Origin: Bigelowiella natans CCMP2755 | Taxonomy: Eukaryota; Cercozoa; Chlorarachniophyceae | Length of the DNA: 50,451 nt | Assembly (NCBI GenBank): GCA_000320545.1 | Contig: ADNK01002570.1 | Coordinates: forward strand, 5,001-55,451 | Direction: 5' to 3' | Part shown: positions 1 through 15,116 of the stretch, piece after piece | How positions within the stretch are numbered: position 1 is the first letter of the stretch | How the letters are laid out: each line of letters opens with the position of its first letter | Position numbers and translations under genes: made by a program | The notes under the pieces: model-generated | The model's database searches: none | What the model saw: the letters and a program-made list of their open reading frames with translations, nothing else | What the model was told of the DNA's origin: nothing

Positions 1-161
1 ATCTGTCAGCACGGACGTTCCCCAAGGAGAGTCCAGCCCTCCCGCCATCGAGCGGACAAACACCTGCAAACGGCCTAAGCAAAGTACGTCTTCTCCACGT
101 TATGATATTGCCCCCCCCCCCCCGCCCCTCCCCTCCCATAATCGAGGAGGGGGAGAGCCAC

Positions 162-197
<36 letters not shown>

Positions 198-1229
198 TAT
201 ATTATATTATATTTATCTCTCTCGCCTCCACCATCTTTCTGCTTCTTCCCTACAGGTTGGCCTGGTGATGTGGTACAGCGCGAACAAGATAGCCGACCGT
301 TTCTATCGTTTCCTGGAGAAATCTGGCCGCCTTGGCAATACAGCTAAACACCAGGTCAATTGCCACGGTAAAGGGGGAGAATTCAAAATCCAATAGATCA
401 TATACAACCTCACATTGCAAATCCCCCCCTCCCCCCCCCCCCCTTTTTTCGTCAAAAATATCTGTCTCATATATGTGTCTCTCTTCGATGCTCTCTTCTT
501 CTGATGATACTCCTTGCCATACCTGCCAACATAATACCCCCCCTCCCCCCCCCCAGGGGGCGGTATACGACCGCAGGTGGAGCACATTGATGCGTAAGCA
601 AAAAAGGGGGCGGCGGCGACAGCAAGCAGCCGATTACAGCCATAGCGGAGGAAGGGGGGAGGGGCGAAGGCAAGCAGCCCATTGCTGCTGCTGAAGAGAA
701 CGACGGGGAGGAGGCAAATCGAGCTCTCTGCCGTGCGGAAATGGTCAATAGAGCATCAACCATTGAAAACGTGAGAATCGGCCGTCTTTCCCCCACGCAA
801 ACGCCACCAGCCGGCACCCGCACCATTTCTCCAGCAGCAGCAGCGGTGCCGCCAACGCCCGCATCGGCGTCGGGGAGGCCTCTGAGCGACGAGAAGTTTC
901 TGGTGGCTCGGGCCTCATCGTCGTTGTCACGCGGTCCGACCACTACTGTTGGAACGAGCCTACAGAGTCTGCAGGAAATGCCGTCCGCCAGCGGCGCCGA
1001 GAACCCGCTCTCTGCGCCAGCAGGTAATGTATTAATGAGAATGGTGGGAAAGATGGTGGGGGTGAGGATGAGGATGATGATGATGATGATGACGATGATC
1101 TCATGGTCCGTTCTGTTGCTTTCAGCGCAAGATTCGGCCAGGCCAGTGCCCAGAGAAACAACTGCGAACGAGGGCTCGCGTTACAGCAGCGATGCAATTG
1201 ATAGTACAAAGGATGCAGTCAATGTATGA
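1..1229 (+). CDS. 3' exons of an unidentified gene (partial)
   Basis: Only the downstream part of this gene lies in the window. An exon at about 3-83 ends at a GTACGT donor and joins in phase 0 to an exon at 256-354 after a CTACAG acceptor; the second contains GLVMWYSANKIADRFYRFLE, a hydrophobic-then-basic stretch that could follow a membrane segment. A long low-complexity exon runs from somewhere in 591-680 to 1023 and is rich in Ser, Thr, Ala and Pro. It splices in phase 1 across 1024-1125 to a last exon ending in TGA at 1229. The middle exon boundaries (355-680) are not resolved, because poly-C tracts offer several acceptors. I do not recognise the family. Introns hold poly-C, CT and TA tracts. 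Confidence applies to the existence of the gene, not to each boundary. Confidence 0.5.
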
Positions 1230-2361
1230 TGCCTGAAAAAGTCAAAACTTGGGTGTTATTGCTCTATATTCATGGGCGTGAGTAAGGATTACATATTCGT
1301 AGAAATCATTGGACTTATTTTGATGCATTAAAGAGCATGACGATGGCTCCTTGTGATGTCACGCCTACTTTTTACAGTGCTAATAACCAACTTTTGGTAC
1401 CTGAATATATATCCTGTACATTATATATGCTTGTGATTCTAACCTGAATGATGATGCATATTGTCTCTCCGCTAGCTACTTGACCGGCGTATGAAAGAAA
1501 TAACACACATGCTGTTTGCATATAAGCATTTGCACAATTACTTTAAAGTTGCAACGCCGTCTGCGAAGTATATATACTAGCATAATACACGTGCGCTGCT
1601 GGTGTATTGCTGTGTCAATTATGCTGCAGCAAATGCGATGTACACATACACTGCATATAAAAGTCGACTAATAATCGAGTCAACCGTGATGTAAGATAGC
1701 AAAGTGTTCGTAAAATATCACAACTTGTCTACTACAGTAGCTAAGTAGACAGTGCTAGCTAGAGTGTTCATTCTCTTGTTATGGCTAGCTAGCTAGATGG
1801 CACGAAACGTACGCACCACTACGCCCACGTACATTCAGCATCAAACGCAAAGCACGTACTAGCTAGCTAGAGCAGTCACTAGCTACTACTAGCTAGACTA
1901 GACATGCACATTGTAATTGACGTTTTCTAATTCCCGCCGCGCGGTGCTCTGATACCCTCAGCGCTCAATGTACATAGCAAAAGCAGCGCCCTATCGATCG
2001 TAGGATTACGGTCAAAATGCGTGCCTGCTGCCACGATAAGTACTGGAGTGATACCACATATTCGTCCTTATATAGCCAAAGAGGCCTAATACATCCACGT
2101 TTTTGCTCCTACTCGTGTCTTCCTATCGCCATCTAGGCACACTATTCAAGCCCATGCGGTGACGTGATTCAATCGCGAATTTTCAACTTTCCAAAACGAT
2201 CTTGGGCTTGACTCGGCCGCTGGTCTGTTTTCGTTGTTCTTCTAAGGGCGGCCGCTTCACCTTTCGAAACGCTTCACCCCAGACGCCCGAGCCGCGGCAA
2301 TAGCCAGTGTCTGTATCTTTGCAAAGGGCCTCGCACCCGTCTGGATGCCTGTGAGGCACGA
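1230..2361. other. Intergenic, no supported gene
   Basis: No exon chain is visible on either strand. The stretch from about 1560 to 2000 is crowded with self-complementary words: CTAGCTAG blocks near 1785-1797 and 1858-1870, plus CATG and TGCA. The same vocabulary recurs in other intergenic islands of this window. The first part probably includes the 3' UTR of the gene ending at 1229. Confidence 0.5.
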
Positions 2362-5511
<3,150 letters not shown>

Positions 5512-5961
5512 GCGAGTGGTATCTGGGGGAAAGCTCGGAACCTCGTGAAATAATTTGAAAATATAGGCGATTTTATCACGGAGACAATCCTGGTTATCTG
5601 TAAAATTCTAGAAAATGAGAAAAAACCCGAACAAAACCCAGTCGCTCGCGGGAATGCGTTTTGGTTTTGGCCAAAGCCGATTGATGTTGTCGCATTAATT
5701 TGGAAGAGATTCTTAGGATTCAGGGAAAAGAGAGCTTGTCGCATGTAAAAAAAGCCCTTCGTTCTTACGATCAAACTTGAGTTTGCTGAGAAATGGACGC
5801 ACTCGCACAATGGCTCGGGGCACACAACGCCTTCTGCTGATAACAAAAACACCAACACACAAAAGCACACGATAGAAAGTGACCAGCTTGTGGCATCCGT
5901 GTCGCAAGGGTGTAGTCGTCCGCTAGCCTCTAATAATTGTCTTTTATTCCTTTTTTGTAAG

Positions 5962-8690
5962 CCGTGTTCGGGGATGAAACTGATGACTTCGACGTAAGCG
6001 AAGAGCTGCTCGACCCAGGTGAAACGTGGGGGGGGTCACAACAGAGATACGAGGAAGGCCTGGGAAGAGGGAAGCTTGGGTGAAATTCAGATGTACATGT
6101 ACTAGCGCTGCACGAGAAAATTATCTGCACCGTCCTTCTCGCTTCTCACAACTTTCTGGTGCACCCCCTTTTATTACGACAGAAACCCGTATGTTATACG
6201 AGAGAGTTAGACAGGACCCACGAGTAAAGGAACTCCATCGCGAAGCGATTAAAGCGATGGCAAGTGCCTCAACAGCGGCCACCAACACCAGTCGACCACT
6301 TCTGCAAAAAAGACTGAAGAAGGGCAGGGAAAAAATGCGGAGGCCACAAGAAAGCGGATTATTCAACACGGGCGACGTCACTGATATCACAGGAAGCTTA
6401 TACAGCGGCGATGACGACAACGCCGTGCTATCCTCAAATGCTGACATCACAGACAACACGGACCGGCTACTATATGGCAATTCCAAAAGCCGCACCTTCA
6501 ACGTAGGAAGAAAACAATGGAGCAACTACCCGCCATCCTTCACGATTTCAAGATTTGATAAACGATCTTATTTAGGGAATTTTTGAGAGGGGGAAACATA
6601 TATAACCCCAGTTGTTAATCTTCGTCAGGCTCTACGCACACAATTGGCGCAATCCGAGAGGAAGCTAAATATGAGCGGAGATTCTGCCACTAATAGTACT
6701 CACAAACCCCGCCCCAGGCGTTCATCCAGTCCTCGAATTGTCGACAAACGAGAAAAGCGACATACTAGCGGAACAAGAAGTTTTACGGGGTGTGAGAAGA
6801 GGAGAGCGCGCATGCTCCTTTCTCCCCCCTTCTTACCCTGTTTTTTGGCTGTGCTTTAGGTCGGACTCCGATGAATCCTCAAATGTCTTGACGGACGAAG
6901 GGCTGACAGGTATAGCAGCGGGAGGGGGGGGAGGAGGAAAACGGAGGAGGAAAATGGAGGAGGAAGGAGGCGGAGAACAAGACAAAGATGAAGACATAAC
7001 GGCAAAAATGAATTTATGCATGCATATCGCCTGTTTGGTGACCGAGAATATATGTGAATCTTAAACTAAAGATTGGACGGGCGATAGCGAAACTGTTGTG
7101 GACTTTGAGTTCTTCGATCCCAATAAAACCCTCGGTCCTGAGTGCCTCTACAACCACACACACACACACACGCACACGCACACGCACACAAATACACAAT
7201 CACTCACTTGTCACAATCCCGACGTATTAAAAGGCTCTTGAGCCCGCGTTTAAATGGTTATTATTCTCCCTCTCCCTCTCTCTTTCCTCTCTTTTCCTAT
7301 ATGCACAAATAGATCTCAACAACGTCGCAACACTACTTGAGCAGTATGCGACTGCAGGCTGGTAATCATGCTACTTTACCTCTCTCGTAGAATGCCCCGA
7401 TCTTACAATCCTCTCCCCCTCTCGCTCCCCCCTTCCTCTTCTGGTGGTCAGGCCCAACAGCGAAACCGGTGTCGGTGTTTCCTTTGACTATATGAACATG
7501 GCCACTGCTATCATCAACCAGTCGGAATTCAATTTTGAATCGGTGATCTACTACCTTCATGCAGCAGTGCACTGCTACTTCTTCTGACGACGGGTTGGGA
7601 GGAGAAAGGGAGGAGGGGAGTGAGTGCGAGGTTTTTGATCGTCCTGGTTGACACATGCACCCACGTCGTTATCTATGCTGTCAGGGAGTTGGCCGTGTAG
7701 GAACTGTCATCAAGGGGATGAGCGACTGGAAAGCCGAGAATGGCTCCTCAGCCACCGGGCTTGTAGGTAATAGTTGCAGCAGTCAGTCATTCATTGGTGA
7801 TAGCTGTGACTTGACCCGGGGCGGGAGGGCAGATTGAAGCATTCTGAAGATGATGCTATCTTCGATGAGAATTGCAATTAGTGATAGACATACACCGTCG
7901 AGTAGCCTGTGTGTGTGTGTGTGGGTGGGTGGGTGGGTAGACCAACGCATGGTTTCTTCTTTCCTTTTGAGTAGGCTTTGTGAGCATGGTCAATCTCATC
8001 CGTTACAAGAACACTCTCTGGGCGAGGTCGAGTTAAGTGAAAATGATAAGATGTTTCACACACACACACACATGTGTGTGTGTGTGTGTGTATGTGCGTG
8101 CGTGCGTGTGTGTGTGTGTGCGTGTATGCGTATTTGTGTGTGAGTTTGTGCTCATTATGAAGAATCGGGTTCAGAGTCGTCAAATAGCCAAACAACACAC
8201 ACGCACACACACGCACACATACAAATATCACCAAAGAAAGCATCAGTCTTATCTTAATGCTTCCATATGAACTAAGCGACCACCCCGTCCTGTGCATGTC
8301 TGCTGCAGGCAATTGAGGGAGTATTTCCTGGCGGCAACCGAGGGCATTCAAGGTGATAATACACTATCATCGCTGAGAAAGCAGCTCTCATTTACTAATC
8401 GCGTGGACGCCGCTGCGTTTACCTTTATGCTACGTCTGTAAGATGCGGATTTGAAGTCACACAATCTTGGAGGACGTCTAAGACTGAAGAGGGTAGTATT
8501 GCGGCTATCATCCATCATCATCTTTTATCATCATCATCATCTTCTTCATCATCATCATCATCGCTTCCATCTTGATATTCTGGCTCCTTTGTTCCGCAAC
8601 GTTTGCCATGGAAATTGTCACTCTGCACAGGCACTGAATAGCGATCGGGCGCTGTTATTGATCTTGGAGAGGTGTACTTTCGTCTATATT

Positions 8691-8737
<47 letters not shown>

Positions 8738-9956
8738 CATCTTAAGCGCACACGCACATGTAATGATCCACATCTTTTTCGAAAGTTGAGTGGTATTAAT
8801 GCGGGCTCCTCTGGCTTCTTCCCCCTTTCCCCCAACACTGGAATAAGTTGTATAACATATCTGCCGCGTTGTACATACAAACCAGATCTATGATGGAGCT
8901 GCCACCACAGCTGACGTATAGGTGCGCACCAAGTCGAATATGACGACGACGGTGGTGATGGTGGTGATGGTGGTGATGGTTATGATGGTGATGACAGTGG
9001 TAGTGGTAGTGAAGGCTACGATAAAGAGACGATTAACTGTACGAATCTCGTGCGACAGAAAGTCTCAGCTGGCAGTGTTATATTATTTGTGTCCCGACTA
9101 CCCTGAATGACCCCCATCCATCAGTGCTCTGGAGGCCGTGTGCGAGGAAGTTGACTACGCAAGTCCGTCGCAGCCCCATCTCATGGCTATTGCATATTAT
9201 TTCACCCTTTTGCGATGCGGCGTCTGCCGCATATAATAAGCTCATTTCCTCTCTTTGAAAGTTCATTTTCTCTCTTTTATTATTCGTTTCATTCGTGGCC
9301 TCGATGTTAGCGAGCAGGGCAGCTAGTGTAGATCACCTGGGTTTTCTTATACTTTCATCAATTCCGTGCTTTCGTTGATTTCTCGCACTTCGACGAGGCG
9401 TAACTCTAATATTACAGCATTTAAAGCAGCTAGTATTTCACTCGCACACAGCCTCCAACCACTGCTATGATACTGTAACAAGGAGAAGACGAGACCGATG
9501 GACAGATAAAGCGCTTCTGGAACTACGATACAATAATCTACCTCACGCATGTAGGGCGACGTATCCCACTGATAATGATGATAATGATAATGATGATGAT
9601 AATAATAATAGTCACAATGATCATAATCATCATCAACGGTAGGAACATGTAGATGCTTGCATCTTCTTTCCAAAGTCCTCGCCTTCTGGGCTTTACAAAG
9701 GGCACAATTGATTGTGTTAAACGTCTTTGTGTTGCTTCCCCCATTTCTCGCCCCCCCCCCCCGTCCCTCATTTCGCTATCCCAGGCAAAAAGCACCTACA
9801 AGAAGGCTGTAAATGCCAGGTTGATTAAGATATACTGTCGTATCGTTGAAGCACTTCGCTGATCATTGTGGTCGCCTGTGCATACACCTAGGAAAAAGCG
9901 CAGGCATGCCGATAGAAAAGCTGAAAAGAATCACGGTAGCTTATTCAGAGAAACGG
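5962..9956 (+). CDS. BCCIP/Bcp1 family protein, N-terminally extended
   Basis: The core matches the BCCIP (Bcp1) family, nuclear proteins that act in ribosomal protein export and genome stability. Exons joined in phase read VVDFEFFDPN at 7072-7130, LLEQYATAGW at 7313-7361, then 7452-7540, VGTVIKG at 7683-7765, GFVSMVNLIRYKNT near 7975-8029, QLREYFLAATEG near 8309-8351, ALLLILER (8640s), MMELPPQLTYR near 8890 and ALEAVCEEVDY to 9158. These follow the family's order: VDFEFFDP, GTVIK, a VLNL-like strand, SERF..MP and EE..WA. About 250 residues precede the core in exons 5962-6018, 6183-6513, 6623-6790 and 6862-6911. They contain acidic and Ser/Arg-rich stretches (GSDSDESSN). BCCIP proteins are usually near 300 residues, so the extension is unusual. 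The true start, one short exon near 8400-8600 and the C-terminus are unresolved. Exons to about 9956 give a basic tail as in the family. Confidence 0.75.
7155..8735. repeat. Microsatellites inside BCCIP introns
   Basis: CA at 7155-7190, mixed GT/CA arrays at 7908-7937 and 8056-8218 (CA then GT then CA, able to pair with each other), TCA/TCT at 8508-8562 and TA at 8693-8735. All lie between exons of the BCCIP gene. None contributes to the protein in the model given. Confidence 0.85.
9159..9784 (+). other. Probable GC-AG intron in the BCCIP gene
   Basis: The exon ends GTTGACTAC and is followed by GCAAGTCC. A GT donor one codon later would break the frame, whereas cutting at GC keeps phase 0 into the exon at 9785 (AKSTYKKAVNARLIKIY) after a CCCAG acceptor. 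GCAAGT is the usual consensus for GC-type donors. The intron holds GAT/AAT repeats at about 9570-9610 and a poly-C tract at 9751-9760. Confidence 0.45.
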
Positions 9957-9979
9957 TGAGACGGCGTAATTCACAATGT

Positions 9980-10581
9980 GCGTTCTCAGAGCACACAGAG
10001 GACGGGTCAGGAGGGATAGGGGAGGGAGATCTGGGTCAACCAACTGCGTTGGGATGTGTTGGCCCCGCCGATATCTACCACAGGTGAGAAGTAGCTGTTT
10101 GCCTGCGGCTGCCTCTGCAGTCCATCGTTTGCCGCAATGCTGTCATTCATATCTTCTAATGCCTGCGCTTGTTGAACTCCAATAAAGCTTCCCGGAAGAG
10201 AGGTGCCTCCACAGCGCTTCCATATTCTCGAGCATTTTCCAGACCAAGCAACAGAAAGAACAGGTCGAAGATAACAACTACTGGTGGAGATTACTCACAG
10301 TATATGTCATAAGAATTTCTTTTGCGCGCAGGCTGAAGGCGAAGTGCGGCTTCTACTTGTACTAACACGCGAAGGCTTGAGCAAGGCCAGGGCTGAAATG
10401 CGAAAAATATCTGAAGAGGAGGACAAAAAGGTGCCAATTTCAATGTTGTTATGTCTCATCGACCTGACTTTTCCCATACTTGGCAACACCTGCAGGCACA
10501 AGAACGCGTACGGGCGAGGGCTGATAGAGCTGCCACAGGCCAACCAAGAACGCCTCGCCGAAATTTGAAGATTCCTTGGTA
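9980..10581 (+). CDS. Coiled-coil exons, 3' part of BCCIP gene or separate gene
   Basis: Three exons have good splice signals: about 9980-10083 (ends CACAG/GTGAGA), about 10202-10262 and 10330-10428. A last stretch follows from 10496. The joined product contains FSSIFQTKQQKEQ, EVRLLLVLTREGLSKARAE and MRKISEEEDKK, a highly charged heptad-like helix, then an Arg/Ala-rich tail ending near 10581. I do not recognise a family. The exons follow the BCCIP core on the same strand without a clear stop and start between them, so they may be its C-terminus or a small independent gene. Confidence 0.4.
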
Positions 10582-12099
10582 GTCCCACCACCAACTCCTA
10601 ATCTGATCGCAAGCTATTGTGGTCTGTGTCGGTTTTGAAATTTACAGCTTGCCATCTTGCCAGCACTCAATGCATTTATTTAGTATTTGTTAAATTTGCC
10701 GTCGATCAATGCATTTTTCTGTCAAACCACAAGCACATCTGTTCGTAACATCAAGGTACTAGACGTGCGCATTGTTCTGCAGCGCGCCCTTCAAACATTA
10801 TTGATTCGAATTCTAGCTAGCTGTCATTTGTAGGCGCTGTTTCCCATGTGGTTCTTGCGCTTGCAGTTTTTGCGTCCACATGAAGTTCAATATGCAATGC
10901 TAGAATGGTCATGGTCGCCACACAACAAACAATGGATTGTGACATCGATCATTCAATGATCATTTCATTGCTTGTGTCGTCGCAATCAACCACGTTGCTG
11001 GAAACTAAGTGACCCTTCTAGCTGCGAACGAGAAAGTTTCATTTTGAAACAACTCGCCTGCGCACACACGTTTCTGATGCACCCACGCAAACCACCAAAG
11101 CACAACAACAATGGAGACGATGTGCGCTTGCGCGTGTGGGTGCGCACCGCACTCACTGGCACGCAACACGTGGCATGTGTGGGCACTTGTGCTGGACGCG
11201 CTGCTGAACTTGTCCATGTCCACGGCAGTGCATTCGTGATTCGAATCTGTGCACACTTTTGACCTTCATGTTGTCTTCGTCATTGCTCGTGTTACAGTGT
11301 ACGACACATGTTCAGACATTCAGGCATGCACGACACTCAGCGGCAATGCATGTCTGGAGGTTTGCGCACGTCTGGACATGTGCGTGCACGCAGCACGCAG
11401 CACACGCAGCACACGCAGCACACGCAGCACACACGCGCGCCAGCAATCCCAGCAAGTGCGCACATGATCATGCGGACAGACACAATTGGGCTCTCATTTG
11501 TTTGGACTTGCAGGGCACGCACACCAGCACACCCATTGTGAGCTGGTGACCTCCGTGGCTGTTTGAAACTGTTGCAAACTTCTGGAGCCTTGCTAGCTTG
11601 GAGACGTGACACGTCCATGCCAGCATGGCTGGGCGTGCGCAGTCTCACTTTGAAAGTGGCTCCGGGTGCACCTCGAACAACAAACTGACGACGTGGACGA
11701 ACGAGTGAGTGAACGAATGAAGCAGCACCACAATGAGTGTTCAGTGCAATTTTGGAGCACCATCATTCACACGTGATCCATGATCCTTTTCATTTCAGCT
11801 CAAAACCGCTCCCACATCAAACATCCAACTTCGCCTACTTTCGAGGAACACGCATGATGTTTTTTTCAGTGTGATTTGTGCTGAGATGTTCAATGTTTGA
11901 ATGTCGCAGGATAAAATGGGGCCCTATGTCGTCTCTACCGTTTCTCGACTGTGCTGAAACTCATGCGTTTCTAGATTTCGGGTGTGAAAGGAGCCCGAAG
12001 ACCAAGACCCAAACCTAGTGTTGAACGTGGACAAAGCGGATCTAGATCTATGGAACAGAAGAAGGGCGACAAGAGAGGTGTCTGGTGCACATTTTAAAG
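10582..12099. other. Intergenic, no supported gene
   Basis: Short open frames occur on both strands, but none chains with another. The sequence is rich in GCAC, CATG and TGCGCAC words, and includes the 9-bp tandem repeat at 11387-11432. A possible exon at about 11990-12061 was not joined to the next gene, because the phases did not fit. Confidence 0.45.
11387..11432. repeat. 9-bp tandem repeat, unit CGCAGCACA
   Basis: About five near-perfect copies of CGCAGCACA, with the first and last units diverged. It lies in intergenic DNA that is generally rich in GCAC words. Confidence 0.8.
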
Positions 12100-13359
12100 A
12101 TGCATCACCTCCCATTGATTCGTGTGAATGTGTTAGATTTGGATATCAGTAAGCCTCCCGCATGGCTGACGAAATCCAACAAAAAGAAACGCCTCACCTT
12201 TCATAAAGAGTACAAAGGGCGCTATCATGTTGGAAATGAGCAGGTCCAGGAGAATTTCTCATGTACTTCACGGTCGACCTATGGGGAATAAACGATTGCT
12301 TTTAGGTTGAGTACCTGGAAATCAAGAGCGAAGAAGAATACAAATCGTTTGTCGCGACGATCCCAAAGAAGAAGGTAGATTTGAAAGCTCATCTAGATTG
12401 ACATACTTCGTGCAATCAAAGAGACTGGCAATACAAAATGTCAGATCCAAATGAAACGACCCGCTCCTCCAAGCGAAGACGAGCTTCTGACCCTACCTAC
12501 AGTAACTAATGAACAATTGAATACCTGAAAAGATGATACCAAGCAATTGCAAATTAGACAGTTTCACACCAAGAGAAATTATGCGTGTTGTACTTGATCT
12601 ACTCAGTACATACGGGAATCCACAATGCGAGTATATTGGCTTTTGTCTGAAAAATTCGGTGCGCTTTCTCTATTTTAGATCGACTTCGAGAAGAAAATGA
12701 TGCTGGTCGCATTACGCTCCGATTCAATGTACAAGCATCCGGTGATAGAGAGCGTCTGCCAAACAAGAACTGAGACCAGAAGATTCCAGAGCGGATGGAC
12801 ACCTTGGTCCACAGCGGTTACCTATCGGCATCCTGATCTAGGAGACACGATGATGTATTCTGCTCCCGATGGAGTAGGTTGGTACTGATCAAAACGATCA
12901 AATTAATCATGATGATGACGACGACATATCCGTATTAACTTTTAGGAAGTTATCATGCTGTCGTGGTTGACAGACTTAGCTTCAGCCTGAGTAAGAACTC
13001 TAAATCGCCATTTTCCACGTCCGAGGTTGGTTCACTACTCTGTTATTTGCATGATATCATGCTCAAAGAACGTCATTTCCTTTTCACCAAGTGACCATCT
13101 GCTCATTCGGCTCTATCAGGTTCGCTGGTCCAATTTATCGGCTCCAAGCCGAAACGATGAGGAGGGAAAAAATCAGGGACCTAGAGCGTTTCAACAAGCC
13201 CCCAAAAGCAGAATGATCCAGCAGGCTGGGCCGCAATTGCAGATGGCTCCGCAAATGCAACAAGTTCCACAGGTGCAACAACAGCTAGAGCAGCTGCAAC
13301 TGAAGCCACAGCAGGAGCAAATAGCTCCGCAGCAGCTACAGGAGAATCCTTTCGAGTAG
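12100..13359 (+). CDS. Unidentified protein with Gln/Pro-rich tail
   Basis: The start ATG at 12100 opens an exon (KPPAWLTKSNKKKRLTFHKE) that ends at a GTCCAG donor near 12242. It joins in phase 0 to 12307-12374 (VEYLEIKSEEEYKSFVATIP), 12441-12497 (IQMKRPAPPSEDELLTLPT), 12680-12874 (IDFEKKMMLVALRSDS), 12946-13024 (SYHAVVVDRLSFSL) and 13120-13359. The last exon encodes a Gln/Pro-rich tail, stop TAG. The DFEKKMMLVALRS strand followed by a YHAVVV strand is loosely like the small beta domain of protease-complex subunit PrcB. That is only a shape resemblance; I assign no function. An alternative acceptor at 13091 would end the protein early, at 13216. Confidence 0.6.
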
Positions 13360-15116
13360 CCACTGGAACAACTGTGCACCCAGGCTGAAACCCAGTGAGC
13401 TGATCGTTTCGGGTCATCACGCATCGTGCTGGTAGACTGTGCAACGATGTTTCCCTTGTCGAAAGACATTCAGCAGTGAAAAGCGGGTGCTCATTGAATC
13501 CATTGCGTGTTGCTGCCCAACCAATGACAAGTCCACAAGTGCAGATGTGCATTTCAGGCCAGATTTTCCATCCACCGTCCATGCCTGTGAATGAAATTTG
13601 GATTAGGAAGCACTGATGCTGCACACCCAAGTGCATCCATGCAGTTTTTGCAAATGAATGCACTCAGTCGTCGCGACAGCATTCTCACATGCAACGTGCA
13701 CGCACACGATCAATGATGGGTTCATGAATTTCACATGTGTGCGTGGTTTGCACAGCTAGACGGGCTAGCGTGGGATGATTGGGTGCTCCAGAGTGCTGTG
13801 ATTGTGTTGCACGCGTTGCAAAATGTCGAAAAAACCAGATCACTGGGAAGCAACACGTTGTGTGTGTGAGTGAGCGATGTGTGCGATGTTGCGCGTGAAC
13901 TGAGAGCGCACGTGCACGGCACGATGCCATGACAGCGATGGACCACCACAGTTGCGCTGCGCTTGACGATGAACGCGCAACGCCAAATTCTCAGGGTGTG
14001 TCTCTGCAATCCACAGTGTCCAAACTTGAGCCAACTTTGTTGAGGGTTCTCTGCGTGCACCGCGTCCCAAGCACGCTCAAACGATGAAAACATTGAGCTC
14101 AGCTGGGCAGGCAATTGTTTGACAAACCTCACAAGAGCGAGGTTTGATCTTCCCCCCCTGCAACCGTGATTGGTGAGTTCTCACAACTGGACAAGCGGCT
14201 TCAGCAGCCAGTCCTGGAGTTGCTCACGAGGAACTTTGACCACTCCGTGTGAGCTGTTTGCTTGCTCCTGAACCGCAAACAAAAAAAAATTGAACATTGG
14301 AGGATTGCAGGGGAACATTGAACATTGAACATTGTTGAACAAAGCATTGACGCAAAAACCGCAGTCACAACTCCGTCAAACCCGGTGACGACTGGGGTTT
14401 GCACAAACCAGGTTTGCGCTCGCGGCCTGCTAGCCTGGCTAGCTGGCGCGCTCAATCGTTGCAATTGGACACTGGAAGCACACCAGCACACTGGAGCCTG
14501 TTTGAAGTTCACGTTTGATTTTTTGTTCGAATTTCAGCTTCAAAACCTCGTTTTTCAACGCCTGCCAGCGGGCGCAAATTGCAAAATGCTCACCACTTCT
14601 GAAACAGCTGGCGCAGTTGCACTTGCTGTGCCACAAGTTTTGCAAGCTCGTGAGGGCGTGCGCACACCAGCTTCACATTTTTGTGAAATTTCAGCACACG
14701 CACGCACACATCCGCGCGTGAGAGGTCATGCCACTCGTTGCAGGTTTGACAATTGCGTGTGGTTTCTCAAAAGCAACAAAAATGCAGGAGAATTTCTCAA
14801 AATGCAAGAAACACAAATGCAGAGGATGCAGCTCAAAGTGAGATGTTTTTCCATTTTTTTTTTTGTTCCCTCAAAAAGAGAGGCGGGAGGGACAAATTCA
14901 CACACAGCACACAGCAAGAATGTCGCGGAAAAGGAAAAGCCCGCAAAATGGTTGTCACAGCTACCAATCCCCCTGTGCTTCAAGTCGATTTGTTTCCACC
15001 GATGCCACATTACCCAATCAAATCTCGGTGTTGCAGGAGGTACCAAGGAGAATGGAGGGCCCGCCTCTGAAGGTATGCTTGCCTAAAATCACAGCGATTG
15101 GTACGGGTTTAGATCG
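13360..15116. other. Intergenic, no supported gene
   Basis: Overlapping short frames on both strands give low-complexity, Cys/His-rich translations with no splice logic. A short direct repeat of GAACATTG occurs at 14313-14340. Words such as GCACAC, TGCGC and CATG dominate, as in the island at 10.6-12.1 kb. Confidence 0.45.

Noticed and set aside
7362-7390. 29-base intron after the LLEQYATAGW exon of BCCIP
   Set aside because: A longer intron ending at 7451 keeps the frame and joins a good exon, whereas the 29-base reading gives a stop codon.
14325-15086. 253-codon open frame on the plus strand
   Set aside because: The translation is Cys/His/Ala-rich without domains, equally long frames overlap it on both strands, and the base vocabulary is that of intergenic islands. 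Chance is more likely.
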